Positions 34,804 through 45,657 of a DNA stretch of 64,000 nucleotides are shown here, one piece after another. A program made the translations under genes and the position numbers. Source of the stretch: Ensifer sp. LC11 (GTDB taxonomy: Bacteria > Pseudomonadota > Alphaproteobacteria > Rhizobiales > Rhizobiaceae); NCBI RefSeq assembly GCF_001695835.1, contig NZ_MBSO01000011.1, positions 62,001-126,000 of the forward strand, written 5' to 3'. Positions within the stretch are counted from its first letter, which is position 1. Each line of letters begins with the position of its first letter. The notes under the pieces were generated by a model. That model ran no database searches, was not told where the DNA came from, and saw only the letters and a program-made list of their open reading frames with translations.

Positions 34804-36486
34804 ATGACCGCTCACAAAAACGCTCCCTCGCACCTCCGCATCGCAGTCGGCCAGCTCAATCCGACGGTCGGCGACATCGCCGGAAACCTGGCCAAGGCAC
34901 GCGAGGCGCGCGCCGACGCAGCACGCCAGGGCGCCGACCTCCTGCTTCTGACGGAGCTGTTCATTTCCGGCTATCCGCCGGAGGATCTCGTCTTGAAGCC
35001 GGCCTTTCTCAAGGCCTGTCTTCTGGCGGTCGAAAAGCTGGCGGAAGAGACCGCCGACGGCGGGCCGGGCGTCATCATCGGCTTCCCGCGCCAGGCCAAG
35101 ACCGGCCGGCACAATGCGGTGGCGGTGCTCGATGGCGGCAAGGTGGTCGCGATCCGCGACAAGGTCGATCTGCCGAACTACGGCGAGTTCGACGAAAAGC
35201 GCGTCTTCGATCAGGGCGAGATGCCGGGGCCCGTCAATTTCCGGGGCGTGCGCATCGGCATCCCGATCTGCGAGGACATCTGGGGCGATCTCGGCGTCTG
35301 CGAGACGCTGGCCGAAAGCGGCGCGGAAATCCTGCTGTCGCCGAACGGCTCGCCCTATTATCGCGGCAAGGTGGACGTGCGCCATCAGGTGGTCCTGAAG
35401 CAGGTGATCGAGACCGGCCTGCCGATGATCTATGCCAACCAGCTGGGCGGCCAGGACGAGCTGGTCTTTGACGGCGCAAGTTTTGCCTTCAACACCGACA
35501 AGTCGCTGGCTTTCCAGATGAGCCAGTTCGAAGAGGCAATCGCCATCGTCGAGTGGAAGAGGGGCGAGTCCGGCTGGCACTGCGAGAGCGGGCTGAAGTC
35601 GCGGCTGCCGGAGCCGGAGGAGGCGGACTATCGCGCCTGCATGCTCGGCTTTCGCGACTACGTCAACAAAAACGGCTTCAAGAACGTCATTCTCGGCCTC
35701 TCCGGCGGTATCGATTCGGCGATCTGCGCGGCACTCGCCGTCGATGCACTTGGCGAAGAGCGGGTGCGCACCATCATGTTGCCCTACCGCTATACCTCAC
35801 AGGAATCGCTGAAGGATGCCAAGGAATGCGCCGCGGCGCTTGGGTGCCGCTATGACATCGTGCCGATCTCCGAGCCGGTCGAAGGCTTCCTGAGCGCGCT
35901 TTCCGATACGTTCGAGGGCACAGAATCCGGCATCAGCGAGGAGAACCTGCAGAGCCGCACGCGCGGCACGATCCTGATGGCGATCTCCAACAAGTTCGGC
36001 TCGATGGTGGTAACGACCGGCAACAAATCGGAAATGTCGGTCGGCTATGCGACCCTTTACGGCGACATGAACGGCGGCTTCAACCCGATCAAGGACCTTT
36101 ACAAGATGGAGGTCTATGCGATTTCGCGCTGGCGCAACACCACGGTACCGCCGGGTGCGCTCGGGCCTTCGGGCGTGGTCATTCCAGTGAACATAATCGA
36201 CAAGGCGCCGTCGGCCGAGCTTCGTCCCAATCAGACGGACCAGGATTCGCTGCCGCCCTATCCGGTGCTCGACGATATCCTCGAATGCCTGGTCGAGAAG
36301 GAGATGGGCACCGATGAGATCGTGGCCCGCGGCCACGACGAGGCGACGGTGCACCGGGTCGAACACCTGCTTTACATCGCCGAATACAAGCGGCGGCAGT
36401 CGGCACCGGGCGTCAAGATCACCAAGAAGAATTTTGGCCGCGACCGGCGCTACCCGATCACCAACCGCTTCCGCGACCGGGGGTAG
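34804..36486 (+). CDS. nadE: Glutamine-dependent NAD+ synthetase
   Basis: 560 residues from ATG 34804 (MTAHKNAPSHLRIAVGQLNP). ATG 34762 in the same frame would add 14 residues. The N-terminal nitrilase domain holds the glutaminase triad: LLLLTELFISGYPPED (Glu), RDKVDLPNYGEFDEKRVF (Lys) and GIPICEDIWGD (Cys). The C-terminal synthetase domain starts at about 290 with LGLSGGIDSAICAALAVDALG (SGG-x-DS ATP loop) and shows MVVTTGNKSEMSVGYATLYGDMNGGFNP. The enzyme amidates deamido-NAD using glutamine ammonia. Three bases later a small membrane protein gene begins. Confidence 0.96.
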   Translation: MTAHKNAPSHLRIAVGQLNPTVGDIAGNLAKAREARADAARQGADLLLLTELFISGYPPEDLVLKPAFLKACLLAVEKLAEETADGGPGVIIGFPRQAKTGRHNAVAVLDGGKVVAIRDKVDLPNYGEFDEKRVFDQGEMPGPVNFRGVRIGIPICEDIWGDLGVCETLAESGAEILLSPNGSPYYRGKVDVRHQVVLKQVIETGLPMIYANQLGGQDELVFDGASFAFNTDKSLAFQMSQFEEAIAIVEWKRGESGWHCESGLKSRLPEPEEADYRACMLGFRDYVNKNGFKNVILGLSGGIDSAICAALAVDALGEERVRTIMLPYRYTSQESLKDAKECAAALGCRYDIVPISEPVEGFLSALSDTFEGTESGISEENLQSRTRGTILMAISNKFGSMVVTTGNKSEMSVGYATLYGDMNGGFNPIKDLYKMEVYAISRWRNTTVPPGALGPSGVVIPVNIIDKAPSAELRPNQTDQDSLPPYPVLDDILECLVEKEMGTDEIVARGHDEATVHRVEHLLYIAEYKRRQSAPGVKITKKNFGRDRRYPITNRFRDRG

Positions 36487-36489
36487 GGT

Positions 36490-36828
36490 GTGAGCGCCTT
36501 CGGCGAAGGGCGGGACGGCAAGGATAGCCGTCCTGCGTTCACGGACGAGGAAATCCGGCTGCTTCGGCTGTGGTCGGTGAGCGATGTTTCTGCCGCCAGG
36601 CAGCTTTCGGCGCAGATTGCCTATTTCGCGACGCCGGCGGTGTTCGGCATCTATGGCTTGGCGACCGGCAATCTCGTTATCGTCGGCGTTGCCTTCGTCT
36701 GCATCCTGCTGCTGCTCGCCTGGGGCGTCGTCTCAAGCTGGCGGGACCAACGCAATTCTATTCTGATGCAGTCGGTCTGCGCCAAGGTCTTGGCGATGCT
36801 GGGAGCGGGCGAAGAACGCAAGCAATAG
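36490..36828 (+). CDS. Small membrane protein of unknown function
   Basis: 112 residues with a GTG start three bases after nadE. The N-terminal 40 residues are soluble and charged. Two hydrophobic helices follow (about 43-60, IAYFATPAVFGIYGLAT, and 62-80, LVIVGVAFVCILLLLAWGVV), then a basic tail. I recognise no family. The tight spacing suggests cotranscription with nadE, and codon use fits the region. Confidence 0.7.
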   Translation: MSAFGEGRDGKDSRPAFTDEEIRLLRLWSVSDVSAARQLSAQIAYFATPAVFGIYGLATGNLVIVGVAFVCILLLLAWGVVSSWRDQRNSILMQSVCAKVLAMLGAGEERKQ

Positions 36829-36854
36829 CTGCTTGGCTGCGACGGGAGAACGGC

Positions 36855-37682
36855 ATGCGTAGTTCCATCGAAACCTATGACATCGTTACCGGCGAGACGC
36901 GCGTCGTCTGGCAGACGGATCGGCTGGTCGAGGCGCCGAACTGGTCGCCGGACGGATCGCATCTGGTGATCAATGGCGACGGTCGCCTTTACCGCCTCGG
37001 TCTCGACGGTTCGGAGCCGAGCGAGATCGACACAGGCTTTGCGCGTCTTTGCAACAACGACCACGGCATCTCGCCGGATGGCGGCACGATCGCCATCAGC
37101 GACAAAAGCGAATTCGGCAAATCGGCGATCTACCTGTTGCCGGCCGAAGGCGGCACGCCAAGGCTCGTCACCCGCAACCTGCCATCCTATTGGCACGGAT
37201 GGTCGCCGGATGGGCAGACGCTTACCTATTGCGGCATTCGCGACCAGGTCTTCGACATCTACACGATCTCAGTCGATGGTGGCGAGGAGACGCGACTGAC
37301 CCACGGAGAAGGGCGCAATGACGGACCCGACTGGTCGGCCGATGGTCAGTGGATCTATTTCAACTCGAGCCGCACCGGGCGCATGCAGATCTGGCGTGTC
37401 CGTCCTGACGGCAGCGATGTGACGCGGATCACCGACAGCCCCTATGGCGACTGGTTTCCCCATCCGTCGCCGGATGGAAAGAACCTGTTGGTGCTCTCCT
37501 ATGACGGTGAGGTGTTCGATCACCCCAGGGATCTCGATGTTCGCTTGCGGCTGATGGACATGGACGGCGGCAATGCACGGGTCCTGTTCGAGCTCTTCGG
37601 CGGGCAGGGAACGATCAACGTTCCCAACTGGTCGCCGAGGGGCGATCGTTTCGCCTTCGTCCGCTACCAGCGGGAAAGCTGA
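36855..37682 (+). CDS. TolB-like beta-propeller protein (PD40 repeats)
   Basis: 275 residues from ATG 36855 with GGGAGA before it. Repeated blades carry the PD40 signature W-S-P-D-G: NWSPDGSHLVING, GISPDGGTIAISD, GWSPDGQTLTYCG, DWSADGQWIYFNSSRTG, HPSPDGKNLLVLS and NWSPRGDRFAFV. That makes six blades. There is no signal peptide, so unlike TolB it should stay in the cytoplasm unless exported by another route. Related rhizobial proteins are annotated only as TolB family, and no enzymatic motif is seen. It may belong to the nadE unit, 26 bases after the small membrane protein. Confidence 0.85.
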   Translation: MRSSIETYDIVTGETRVVWQTDRLVEAPNWSPDGSHLVINGDGRLYRLGLDGSEPSEIDTGFARLCNNDHGISPDGGTIAISDKSEFGKSAIYLLPAEGGTPRLVTRNLPSYWHGWSPDGQTLTYCGIRDQVFDIYTISVDGGEETRLTHGEGRNDGPDWSADGQWIYFNSSRTGRMQIWRVRPDGSDVTRITDSPYGDWFPHPSPDGKNLLVLSYDGEVFDHPRDLDVRLRLMDMDGGNARVLFELFGGQGTINVPNWSPRGDRFAFVRYQRES

Positions 37683-37847
37683 CAGAACTGGACAAGAATA
37701 CCGGTTGCATGCTAGCGATCACGTCGTTCGCAGGGCGCATCCGATCCGCGGGAAGGGCAAGGCCCACCTGTCTCACTGAACTTGGTTGCCACACCTCTTT
37801 TCAGTCTGTGGGCGCGGATACCGGACGTGAATGAAAGGAGGTCTTTC

Positions 37848-39581
37848 ATGATCACGCGCGATCTTCCCGCGAACCTTACCCTCGATACTATTCGCAAGCA
37901 GGCCAAGGCTTTTCTCAAGGCTGTGAAGGCTGGCGATGCCAGTGCCAAACAGAGGGCGCTTCCCTATTTTTCCGAACCGACTGCGATGGGGCTGCAGGAT
38001 GCGCAGCTGGTACTTGCCCGCGAGTTCGGCTTTTCGAGCTGGACGCGGCTGAAGCGGCATCTCGAAAAATCCGGGAGCCATGCGCCGGCGACAGAGCAGC
38101 TCGCAAGCCGCCTTCTCTCGCTGGCAACGGTTTCCTATTTCGGCGACATAGCCGCTGATCCCGACCGTTTCACCCAGGCGCTTGCGCTTCTGCACGCACA
38201 TCCTGAAATCGCCGGGGACAGCATCCACGTTGCCGCAGCACTTGGTGACGCCGAGGCAATTGACCGGTGGCTCGATCACGATCCGAAACTCGCAGGCAAG
38301 CGCGGAGGTCCCTATGACTGGGAGCCTTTGCTCTACGCCGCCTATGCCCGCGTTCCCGGCCGCTCTTCCCTGCCGGCCGGCCAGCGCCTGATCGCGCGCG
38401 GGGCTGACCCGAACGCTTACTGGCTCGATGACGGCCAGTATCGGTTCACGGTGCTGACCGGGGTCTTCGGAGAAGGCGAGGCCGGTCGCGAGCGACAGCC
38501 GCCGCACCCGGATTGCGTGACCTTCGCACGGCTGCTGCTATCCGCCGGCGCCCGCGCCAATGACAGCCAGGCGCTCTACAATCGGATGTTCGAGCCCGAC
38601 AATACCTGCCTCAAGCTGCTTCTTGACTATGGTCTCAATGCCAACGACCGGAACAACTGGCTGGTGCGCAACGATGGCGGCCTGGTCGAGAACGGGGAGC
38701 GCGTCTTCGACTACCAGCTGGCCTGGGCGCTGGAGAAGCGCATGGGCGATCGCGTGCGCCTGCTCATCGAGCACGGTGCCGACGTCAATCGCGCGATCAA
38801 AGGGCGCACGCCCTATCAGTGGGCCGAACTCGGCGGTGACCAGGCGCTGGCGCAGTACCTCGTGTCGCGCGGCGCTACCGAGGCGCCGCTCGACGACGTC
38901 GACCGTCTGGCGCGTGCGATCTCGCAAGACGACGGAGACGCGGCGACGGCGCTCGTTGATGCGGATCCGACGCTGACTGCGCGTACGCAGGCGGCGCACC
39001 CCGCATTGCTGCACGAGGCGGCCGGTGAGGACCGGCGGGCAGCGGTTGCGCTGATGCTCTCCCTCTGCTTCGACGTCAACCGCATGACCTCACGAACGCC
39101 GCTGCACGAGGCGGCCCTGCATGGGCACCTGGAGATGGCGAAGCTGCTGCTCGATCACGGCGCCAACGCCACGGCGCGAGACCCCCACCACCATGCTCCA
39201 CCCATCGGCTGGGCCGAATACAACGGCAAGGCGGACATGGTGCGCTTCCTGAAGGAGCAGCCGCTGGATATTTTTGCAGCGGCGTCCTTTGGCCTGGCCG
39301 GGCGCGTCGGCGAACTCCTTGACCAGCAACCGACGCTTCTTGAGACGTCGTTTGGCGACTTCCGGGGGCGTGGCCGAGCTGAGCCGCAGCACGACTGGAT
39401 GACGCCGCTTGCCTTTGCGGTGATCAATGGCCAGGCGGATGCCGTGCGGATGCTTCTCGAGAGGGGGGCGAATGCCGGCTTGCGTGATGGAGCGGCCGGG
39501 CCTTCCATCCGCGATCTTGCGCGCGACAAGGGGGACGAAGAGATCCTCGGCCTGCTGCGCGGCGCGCCAGTGGTGCAATAG
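37848..39581 (+). CDS. Ankyrin repeat protein
   Basis: 577 residues from ATG 37848 with a near-perfect Shine-Dalgarno (AAAGGAGG) six bases upstream. Residues 1-75 form a helical head (LDTIRKQAKAFLKAVKAGDA, then LAREFGFSSWTRLKRHLEKS). Ankyrin repeats are spread over about 100-570, clearest at DRVRLLIEHGADVNRAIKGRTPYQWAELGGD, RTPLHEAALHGHLEMAKLLLDHGANATARD and MTPLAFAVINGQADAVRMLLERGANAGLRD. Ankyrin arrays bind proteins. There is no export signal. The head domain recurs in several proteobacterial ankyrin proteins, but its role is unknown. Confidence 0.88.
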   Translation: MITRDLPANLTLDTIRKQAKAFLKAVKAGDASAKQRALPYFSEPTAMGLQDAQLVLAREFGFSSWTRLKRHLEKSGSHAPATEQLASRLLSLATVSYFGDIAADPDRFTQALALLHAHPEIAGDSIHVAAALGDAEAIDRWLDHDPKLAGKRGGPYDWEPLLYAAYARVPGRSSLPAGQRLIARGADPNAYWLDDGQYRFTVLTGVFGEGEAGRERQPPHPDCVTFARLLLSAGARANDSQALYNRMFEPDNTCLKLLLDYGLNANDRNNWLVRNDGGLVENGERVFDYQLAWALEKRMGDRVRLLIEHGADVNRAIKGRTPYQWAELGGDQALAQYLVSRGATEAPLDDVDRLARAISQDDGDAATALVDADPTLTARTQAAHPALLHEAAGEDRRAAVALMLSLCFDVNRMTSRTPLHEAALHGHLEMAKLLLDHGANATARDPHHHAPPIGWAEYNGKADMVRFLKEQPLDIFAAASFGLAGRVGELLDQQPTLLETSFGDFRGRGRAEPQHDWMTPLAFAVINGQADAVRMLLERGANAGLRDGAAGPSIRDLARDKGDEEILGLLRGAPVVQ

Positions 39582-39598
39582 GCGATCAAAACGACCGC

Positions 39599-39624
39599 CG
39601 AGGGGAGCGCTTGCACTCCCCTCG
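39599..39624 (+). terminator. Hairpin after the ankyrin gene
   Basis: CGAGGGGAG (39599-39607) and CTCCCCTCG (39616-39624) form a perfect 9-bp stem with an 8-base loop, 17 bases past the stop. There is no T run. Confidence 0.6.
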
Positions 39625-39819
39625 CGAGCTGATGCGACTGCTGATTGTCCGTCATTTCAGCCGGTTGAAATCGTTAAGTATTTCAACACCAGCTTATTTA
39701 AGCCAAACTTCGATTTTGATCGCTAGGGTGCCGCTAGTACCGGCTGCCCTCGTCAAGCATCGCGCTTCCCGAAGTGCAAAAATGCCTGACGCGACCGGTA
39801 CGCACGAGGGGGGACTGGC

Positions 39820-41322
39820 GTGGTGGAAAAGACGTTGCGGCTGGCAAAGCGGGATAAGACGGTATGGACGATCCATGCGGCCTGCACCTTGGTCGCCGTG
39901 CTGATCATCGCAAGCCTCATCTATGTGCTCGATCGGTCGGTGACAGAAGCCGATCGCTTCGGACTTTCTGCGGAGCGAAGGCTGGTCACCAATGAACTGC
40001 GCCACCAGATGGACGCGGTCGTCCAATTTCAGGCACAGCTCTCCTTCTGGGACAAAACCTACGAGGAGTTGGCACGCGGGCGCGTCAGCGACGCTTTTAT
40101 CGCAGACGAGCTGTCTGGCTGGTTGTGGGAAGACTACGGCTTTTCCTGGCTGATCCTGACGGACGCGGAACGCAACGTTTCCACGGTCTTGAAGGACGGC
40201 GCTGTTTTGTCGATCGAGGCGGCGCGTGTTCCACTCGAAGAGATCGACGATTTGATCGAGGAAGCCAAGCGCCGCTACGACAATGCCCTTAGAAACAACC
40301 ACGGCAACTACCAGCTGGATGTCGTGACACCCGATCCGCAATCGGTGATGCCGGCGGTTCCCGGTATTCACGCGGTGGATCTGCGCGAGATCGACGGACA
40401 CATGAGCGTGGCGGTCGTGCAGGCCGTGATCCCGGAGAGCCTGGTGGTGCCGGCGGAGCGTCGCGCGCCCGTTCTCATGGTCTCGGTGCGGCCTGTCACG
40501 CCAAAGATGATGCGCGAGATTGCGGCGCGGCTGGGGGTCCGGGGGCTCGGCTTCATCCCCCTCAAGGAGCTGCCGGAAAGCAGCGTCTATGCATCGGTCG
40601 GGCGCTGTTCCGATGCTTCCTGTCTTGTGGCCGCGTGGCTGCCGAAATCACCTGGCGGCTTCGTGCGTGCCGAGCTGTTGCCAAGCGTCATCATCATGGC
40701 GATCGTCGCGGCGTTGCTGATGGCATTCGTGGCGCTGCGCTTTTCGACGCTCTTTGCCGCCTTGCAGCAGAGCGAGGCGCTGAACCGGCATCTTGCCAAG
40801 CACGACCGCTTGACCGGGCTGCTCAACCGCAGCGGTTTCGACGATATGCTGGCGGCGGCGCTCTTGAACGCAAGGACGTACCCGTTCGCGCTCGTCTATG
40901 CCGACCTCGACGAGTTCAAGGCGGTCAACGACCGCTATGGACACGCAGCGGGCGATGCGGTGCTCGTCGCGATCGCCGAGCGCTTCCGCCATCGCGCGGG
41001 GCCAAAAGGTACTGTCGCGCGGCTCGGGGGCGACGAGTTTGCGGTTATTCTCGGCGAGTGCAGCGAGAGCGAAGCCCGTGGCCTCACAGCTGGGCTGATT
41101 GCTGACGCGCAGACGCCAATCGCCTTTGACGGCCAGATGCTCGTCGTCGGCGGCAGCGCCGGCATAGCCTTCGCTCCGCGGCACGGGCAGACGGCGCGCC
41201 AGCTGCTTCTGGCCGCCGACGAGGCGCTCTATCTCGCCAAGCGGCGTGGCCGCAATCGCGCCGAGACGGCAGATGCCATGATACTGCCGAGCGGAAAGAA
41301 CGGCGATCAATCGGCCGCCTGA
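39820..41322 (+). CDS. CHASE4-GGDEF diguanylate cyclase, membrane bound
   Basis: 500 residues with a GTG start preceded by a G-rich ribosome site. TM1 is about 17-38 (IHAACTLVAVLIIASLIYVL). The periplasmic CHASE4 sensor covers about 40-285 (FWDKTYEELARG and WLWEDYGFSWLILTD are typical). TM2 is about 289-310. The GGDEF domain begins HDRLTGLLNRSGFDD and has VYADLDEFKAVNDRYGHAAGD and ARLGGDEFAVIL. It should make cyclic di-GMP in response to an unknown periplasmic signal. The RxxD inhibitory site is absent (GPKG in its place). No EAL domain is present. Confidence 0.93.
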   Translation: MVEKTLRLAKRDKTVWTIHAACTLVAVLIIASLIYVLDRSVTEADRFGLSAERRLVTNELRHQMDAVVQFQAQLSFWDKTYEELARGRVSDAFIADELSGWLWEDYGFSWLILTDAERNVSTVLKDGAVLSIEAARVPLEEIDDLIEEAKRRYDNALRNNHGNYQLDVVTPDPQSVMPAVPGIHAVDLREIDGHMSVAVVQAVIPESLVVPAERRAPVLMVSVRPVTPKMMREIAARLGVRGLGFIPLKELPESSVYASVGRCSDASCLVAAWLPKSPGGFVRAELLPSVIIMAIVAALLMAFVALRFSTLFAALQQSEALNRHLAKHDRLTGLLNRSGFDDMLAAALLNARTYPFALVYADLDEFKAVNDRYGHAAGDAVLVAIAERFRHRAGPKGTVARLGGDEFAVILGECSESEARGLTAGLIADAQTPIAFDGQMLVVGGSAGIAFAPRHGQTARQLLLAADEALYLAKRRGRNRAETADAMILPSGKNGDQSAA

Positions 41323-41357
41323 GACCGTCGCGGAGGCGATTGGTTCAAGTGACGCGC

Positions 41358-42371
41358 CTATTCGGGGACATTGCAGGGCGTAATGACCACCACCGCAGAA
41401 AGTTGAGAGCCGGCGGCCGGAGCCTGGCGATGCAGCATGATCGCGCGAAAGGCCGTGCGCGCGTCCGTCTTGAGGTCATGGTGCAGCACGAAGTGGATGC
41501 GCCGCTCGCGCAGAAGGGCCAGGTTGTCCTCGTCGAGATCATGGGCGACGTAGAGAGCGCAGTGGCGGTTGAGACGCTCGAAGGCTGCCAGAACCGAACG
41601 GTTGCCACCGCCGATCGAGTAGGCGGCATTGATGTCGGGGTTGGCCGCAAGTGCTGCATCCGCCAGCGCGCCGGTTTCGATATCGCGGCCGTGCCCCTCG
41701 CTGATCTCGACGATGCGGATTGCCGGATAACGCTCGCGCAGCAGTCGGCGAAAGCCGATTTCACGCTCTTCCTCGCCGCGAAAACGACCACTCGAGAGGG
41801 TCACCAGCACAGTCGCCAAGGTGTCCGAAAAGCGCTCGCCGATCAGGTAGGCGGCGGTTTCGCCGGCCGCGCGGTTGTCGGCGCCCGCATAGGCGGTTCT
41901 CGGCGAATTGGGCAGATCGGTCACCAGCGTGACCACGGGAATGCCTGATGTCTCGAAGCGGGCCACGGCTGCGACGATCTCGGGCACATCGGGAGCCTTC
42001 AACACGACCCCGTCGGTTCCCCTCAGCCTGATGCGGTCGAGCAGTTGGACGATGTCCTGCGGGCGCATCGTCTCGGCGAAATGGAACCGGCAGCGGAAGA
42101 TCGTGGGCGCGAAGGTGAGGGCCTCGCTTTCGAATGCGTGGCGAACCGCATCGGTAAAACGCTCGGGCGCCTCCATCACGATATCGATCGCGAACTTGCG
42201 GCCCTGAACATCGAGACCCGCCTGCTGCTTTTCCAGTTCCTTGATGGCGGCGCGAACGCGTGCAACGGTCTGTCGCCGAACGCCGGGGCGTTCGTTCAGC
42301 ACACGATCGACGGTCGCCGCGCTGAGGCCAGCCTGAAAGGCGATATCCTTGACCAGAAACGGATGCGCCAA
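41358..42371 (-). CDS. LacI-family transcriptional regulator
   Basis: 337 residues. The helix-turn-helix is VKDIAFQAGLSAATVDRVLNERPGVRRQTVARVRAAIKEL (residues 7-46). The hinge and periplasmic-binding-like domain follow (TDGVVLKAPDVPEIVAAVARF, then AGADNRAAGETAAYLI, AYSIGGGNRSVLAAFE). The ending and IYAHDLDE-like segment (YVAHDLDEDNLALLRER) fit regulators of sugar or polyol uptake. It is divergent from the PhyH/SDR genes and probably controls them. A candidate operator (ATCATGAT at 42413-42420) lies in the gap but is weak. Confidence 0.92.
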   Translation of the reverse strand: MAHPFLVKDIAFQAGLSAATVDRVLNERPGVRRQTVARVRAAIKELEKQQAGLDVQGRKFAIDIVMEAPERFTDAVRHAFESEALTFAPTIFRCRFHFAETMRPQDIVQLLDRIRLRGTDGVVLKAPDVPEIVAAVARFETSGIPVVTLVTDLPNSPRTAYAGADNRAAGETAAYLIGERFSDTLATVLVTLSSGRFRGEEEREIGFRRLLRERYPAIRIVEISEGHGRDIETGALADAALAANPDINAAYSIGGGNRSVLAAFERLNRHCALYVAHDLDEDNLALLRERRIHFVLHHDLKTDARTAFRAIMLHRQAPAAGSQLSAVVVITPCNVPE

Positions 42372-42470
42372 CGGCCGGCTCCTGATGGTTTTTTGATGGG
42401 TTCCTGCCCTATATCATGATTTTCCGCCGCCTATAGTCGTTTCCATCAGATGTTCCAGGGAGGAAACGGG

Positions 42471-43664
42471 ATGAAGGGCGACAACAGCGCCGGGCGGCGG
42501 ATCGAGCGCGTCTGGCTGACGCAGGATGCATGCGACATCGAGGCATTCCGGGCGGAGGTCGAACGCCGCACAGACCTTTCGGACTATCCCTATGCCAAGG
42601 GCTGTGAGAAAAATGTCTTGATCTACGACAGCGCCGATCTGATTGCCGCGTCCAGCGATGCCGAGGATCGGCGCGCTGTTCTGGCGGAGATCTGCGAGGT
42701 CCTTGCGACCGGCCCGGGTGTGGCCGTCTTCAAGGGGGCCTTTGCCGACAGAACGGCGATCGATGTCGCGAGCGGCGTTTTCGATGCGATCATCGAGGAA
42801 CAGCATCGCACGAACAGCGGCGGTGGCGACCATTTCGCCAAGCCCGGCGCCAATGATCGCATCTGGAATTCGCTGGAAAAGCATTGCCTGAAGGCACCGG
42901 AGAATTTTGCCGCCTATTATGGCAACGCCATCATCGCGCTCGTCAGCGAGGCGTGGCTCGGGCCGAACTACCAGATGACGGCGCAGGTCAACCGCGTCAA
43001 TCCGGGTGGGGCCGCGCAATCGGCGCATCGCGATTACCACCTCGGCTTCCAGACCTCTGCGGTGATCGAGCAATATCCCGTTCATGTGCACAGGCTCTCG
43101 CCCGTTCTCACCCTGCAGGGGGCAGTCGCTCATTGCGACATGCCGCTCGAAAGCGGCCCAACCCTGTTCTTGCCCTATAGCCAGACCTATGTGCTCGGTT
43201 ATCTGGCGCTCAACCGGCCGGAGTTCCGCGCCTATTTCGACGAACATCACGTTCAGCTTCCGCTTGCAAAAGGCGATGTCGTCTTCTTCAATCCGGCGCT
43301 TTTTCATGCGGCCGGTACCAATCGCTCCGCCGATATCCGGCGCGTGGCCAATCTCCTGCAGGTATCTTCGGCCTTCGGTCGGGCAATGGAGACCGTCGAC
43401 CGGCTGACGATGAGTGCGACGCTTTACCCGGCCTTGAAGACCTTGCTGGCGGACGGCAAGCTGACGGCTGCGGAAGCCGCCAACGCTATCGCGTCCTGCG
43501 CCGAAGGCTACTCCTTTCCGACCAATCTCGACCGTGATCCGCCGCTCGGCGGGCTCGCACCGAAGACGCAAGCGCAGTTGATGCGGGAGGCTCTCGCCAA
43601 AGGTATGAGTGCGGTGGATTTACATGCGGCACTTAAGGAGCAGGCACGGCGCAAGCTGAGCTGA
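42471..43664 (+). CDS. Phytanoyl-CoA dioxygenase (PhyH) family protein
   Basis: 397 residues from ATG 42471, with GGGAGGAAAC just before it. It is a 2-oxoglutarate/Fe(II)-type fold. The metal pair appears in AAQSAHRDYHLGFQ (His-x-Asp, near residue 185), and the distal His in FFNPALFHAAGTNRSADIRR, followed by the Arg that holds 2-oxoglutarate. The family hydroxylates small organic substrates. Because it is divergent from a LacI regulator and followed by an SDR, a role in breakdown of a sugar-like or quaternary compound is plausible, but the substrate cannot be inferred. A terminator separates it from the SDR gene. Confidence 0.88.
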   Translation: MKGDNSAGRRIERVWLTQDACDIEAFRAEVERRTDLSDYPYAKGCEKNVLIYDSADLIAASSDAEDRRAVLAEICEVLATGPGVAVFKGAFADRTAIDVASGVFDAIIEEQHRTNSGGGDHFAKPGANDRIWNSLEKHCLKAPENFAAYYGNAIIALVSEAWLGPNYQMTAQVNRVNPGGAAQSAHRDYHLGFQTSAVIEQYPVHVHRLSPVLTLQGAVAHCDMPLESGPTLFLPYSQTYVLGYLALNRPEFRAYFDEHHVQLPLAKGDVVFFNPALFHAAGTNRSADIRRVANLLQVSSAFGRAMETVDRLTMSATLYPALKTLLADGKLTAAEAANAIASCAEGYSFPTNLDRDPPLGGLAPKTQAQLMREALAKGMSAVDLHAALKEQARRKLS

Positions 43665-43686
43665 TGGCCCGACACTGTCGAAGTGG

Positions 43687-43724
43687 GCTCCCGGCGAATA
43701 CGGTCGGGAGCAGTTTTTGTTTTT
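43687..43724 (+). terminator. Intrinsic terminator between the PhyH and SDR genes
   Basis: GCTCCCG (43687-43693) pairs with CGGGAGC (43705-43711), followed by AGTTTTTGTTTTT. It lies 23 bases past the PhyH stop. Confidence 0.8.
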
Positions 43725-43754
43725 GCATGATCCAAGGCCAAGGGAGGACATCCA

Positions 43755-45565
<1,811 letters not shown>

Positions 45566-45567
<2 letters not shown>

Positions 45568-45650
45568 AACGGTATTCCGTCCGGACTTTCGTCATTTCAA
45601 AGAGATAGATGATTTCATTGTTGCGATGAAACAACGAAAGGATCTGGCTG
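45566..45650. repeat. Copy of a Rhizobiales intergenic repeat
   Basis: GAAACGGTATTCCGTCCGG, CAAAGAGATAGATGATTTC and GCGATGAAACAACGAAAGGA stand in the same order as in a repeat remembered from Rhizobium intergenic DNA. It is related to the more degenerate stretch at 21776-21850. Confidence 0.5.
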
Positions 45651-45657
45651 CTGCCGC

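Noticed and set aside
42413-42420. ATCATGAT as operator of the LacI-type regulator
   Set aside because: Only 8 bp, shorter than usual LacI-family sites, and not supported by a second copy.
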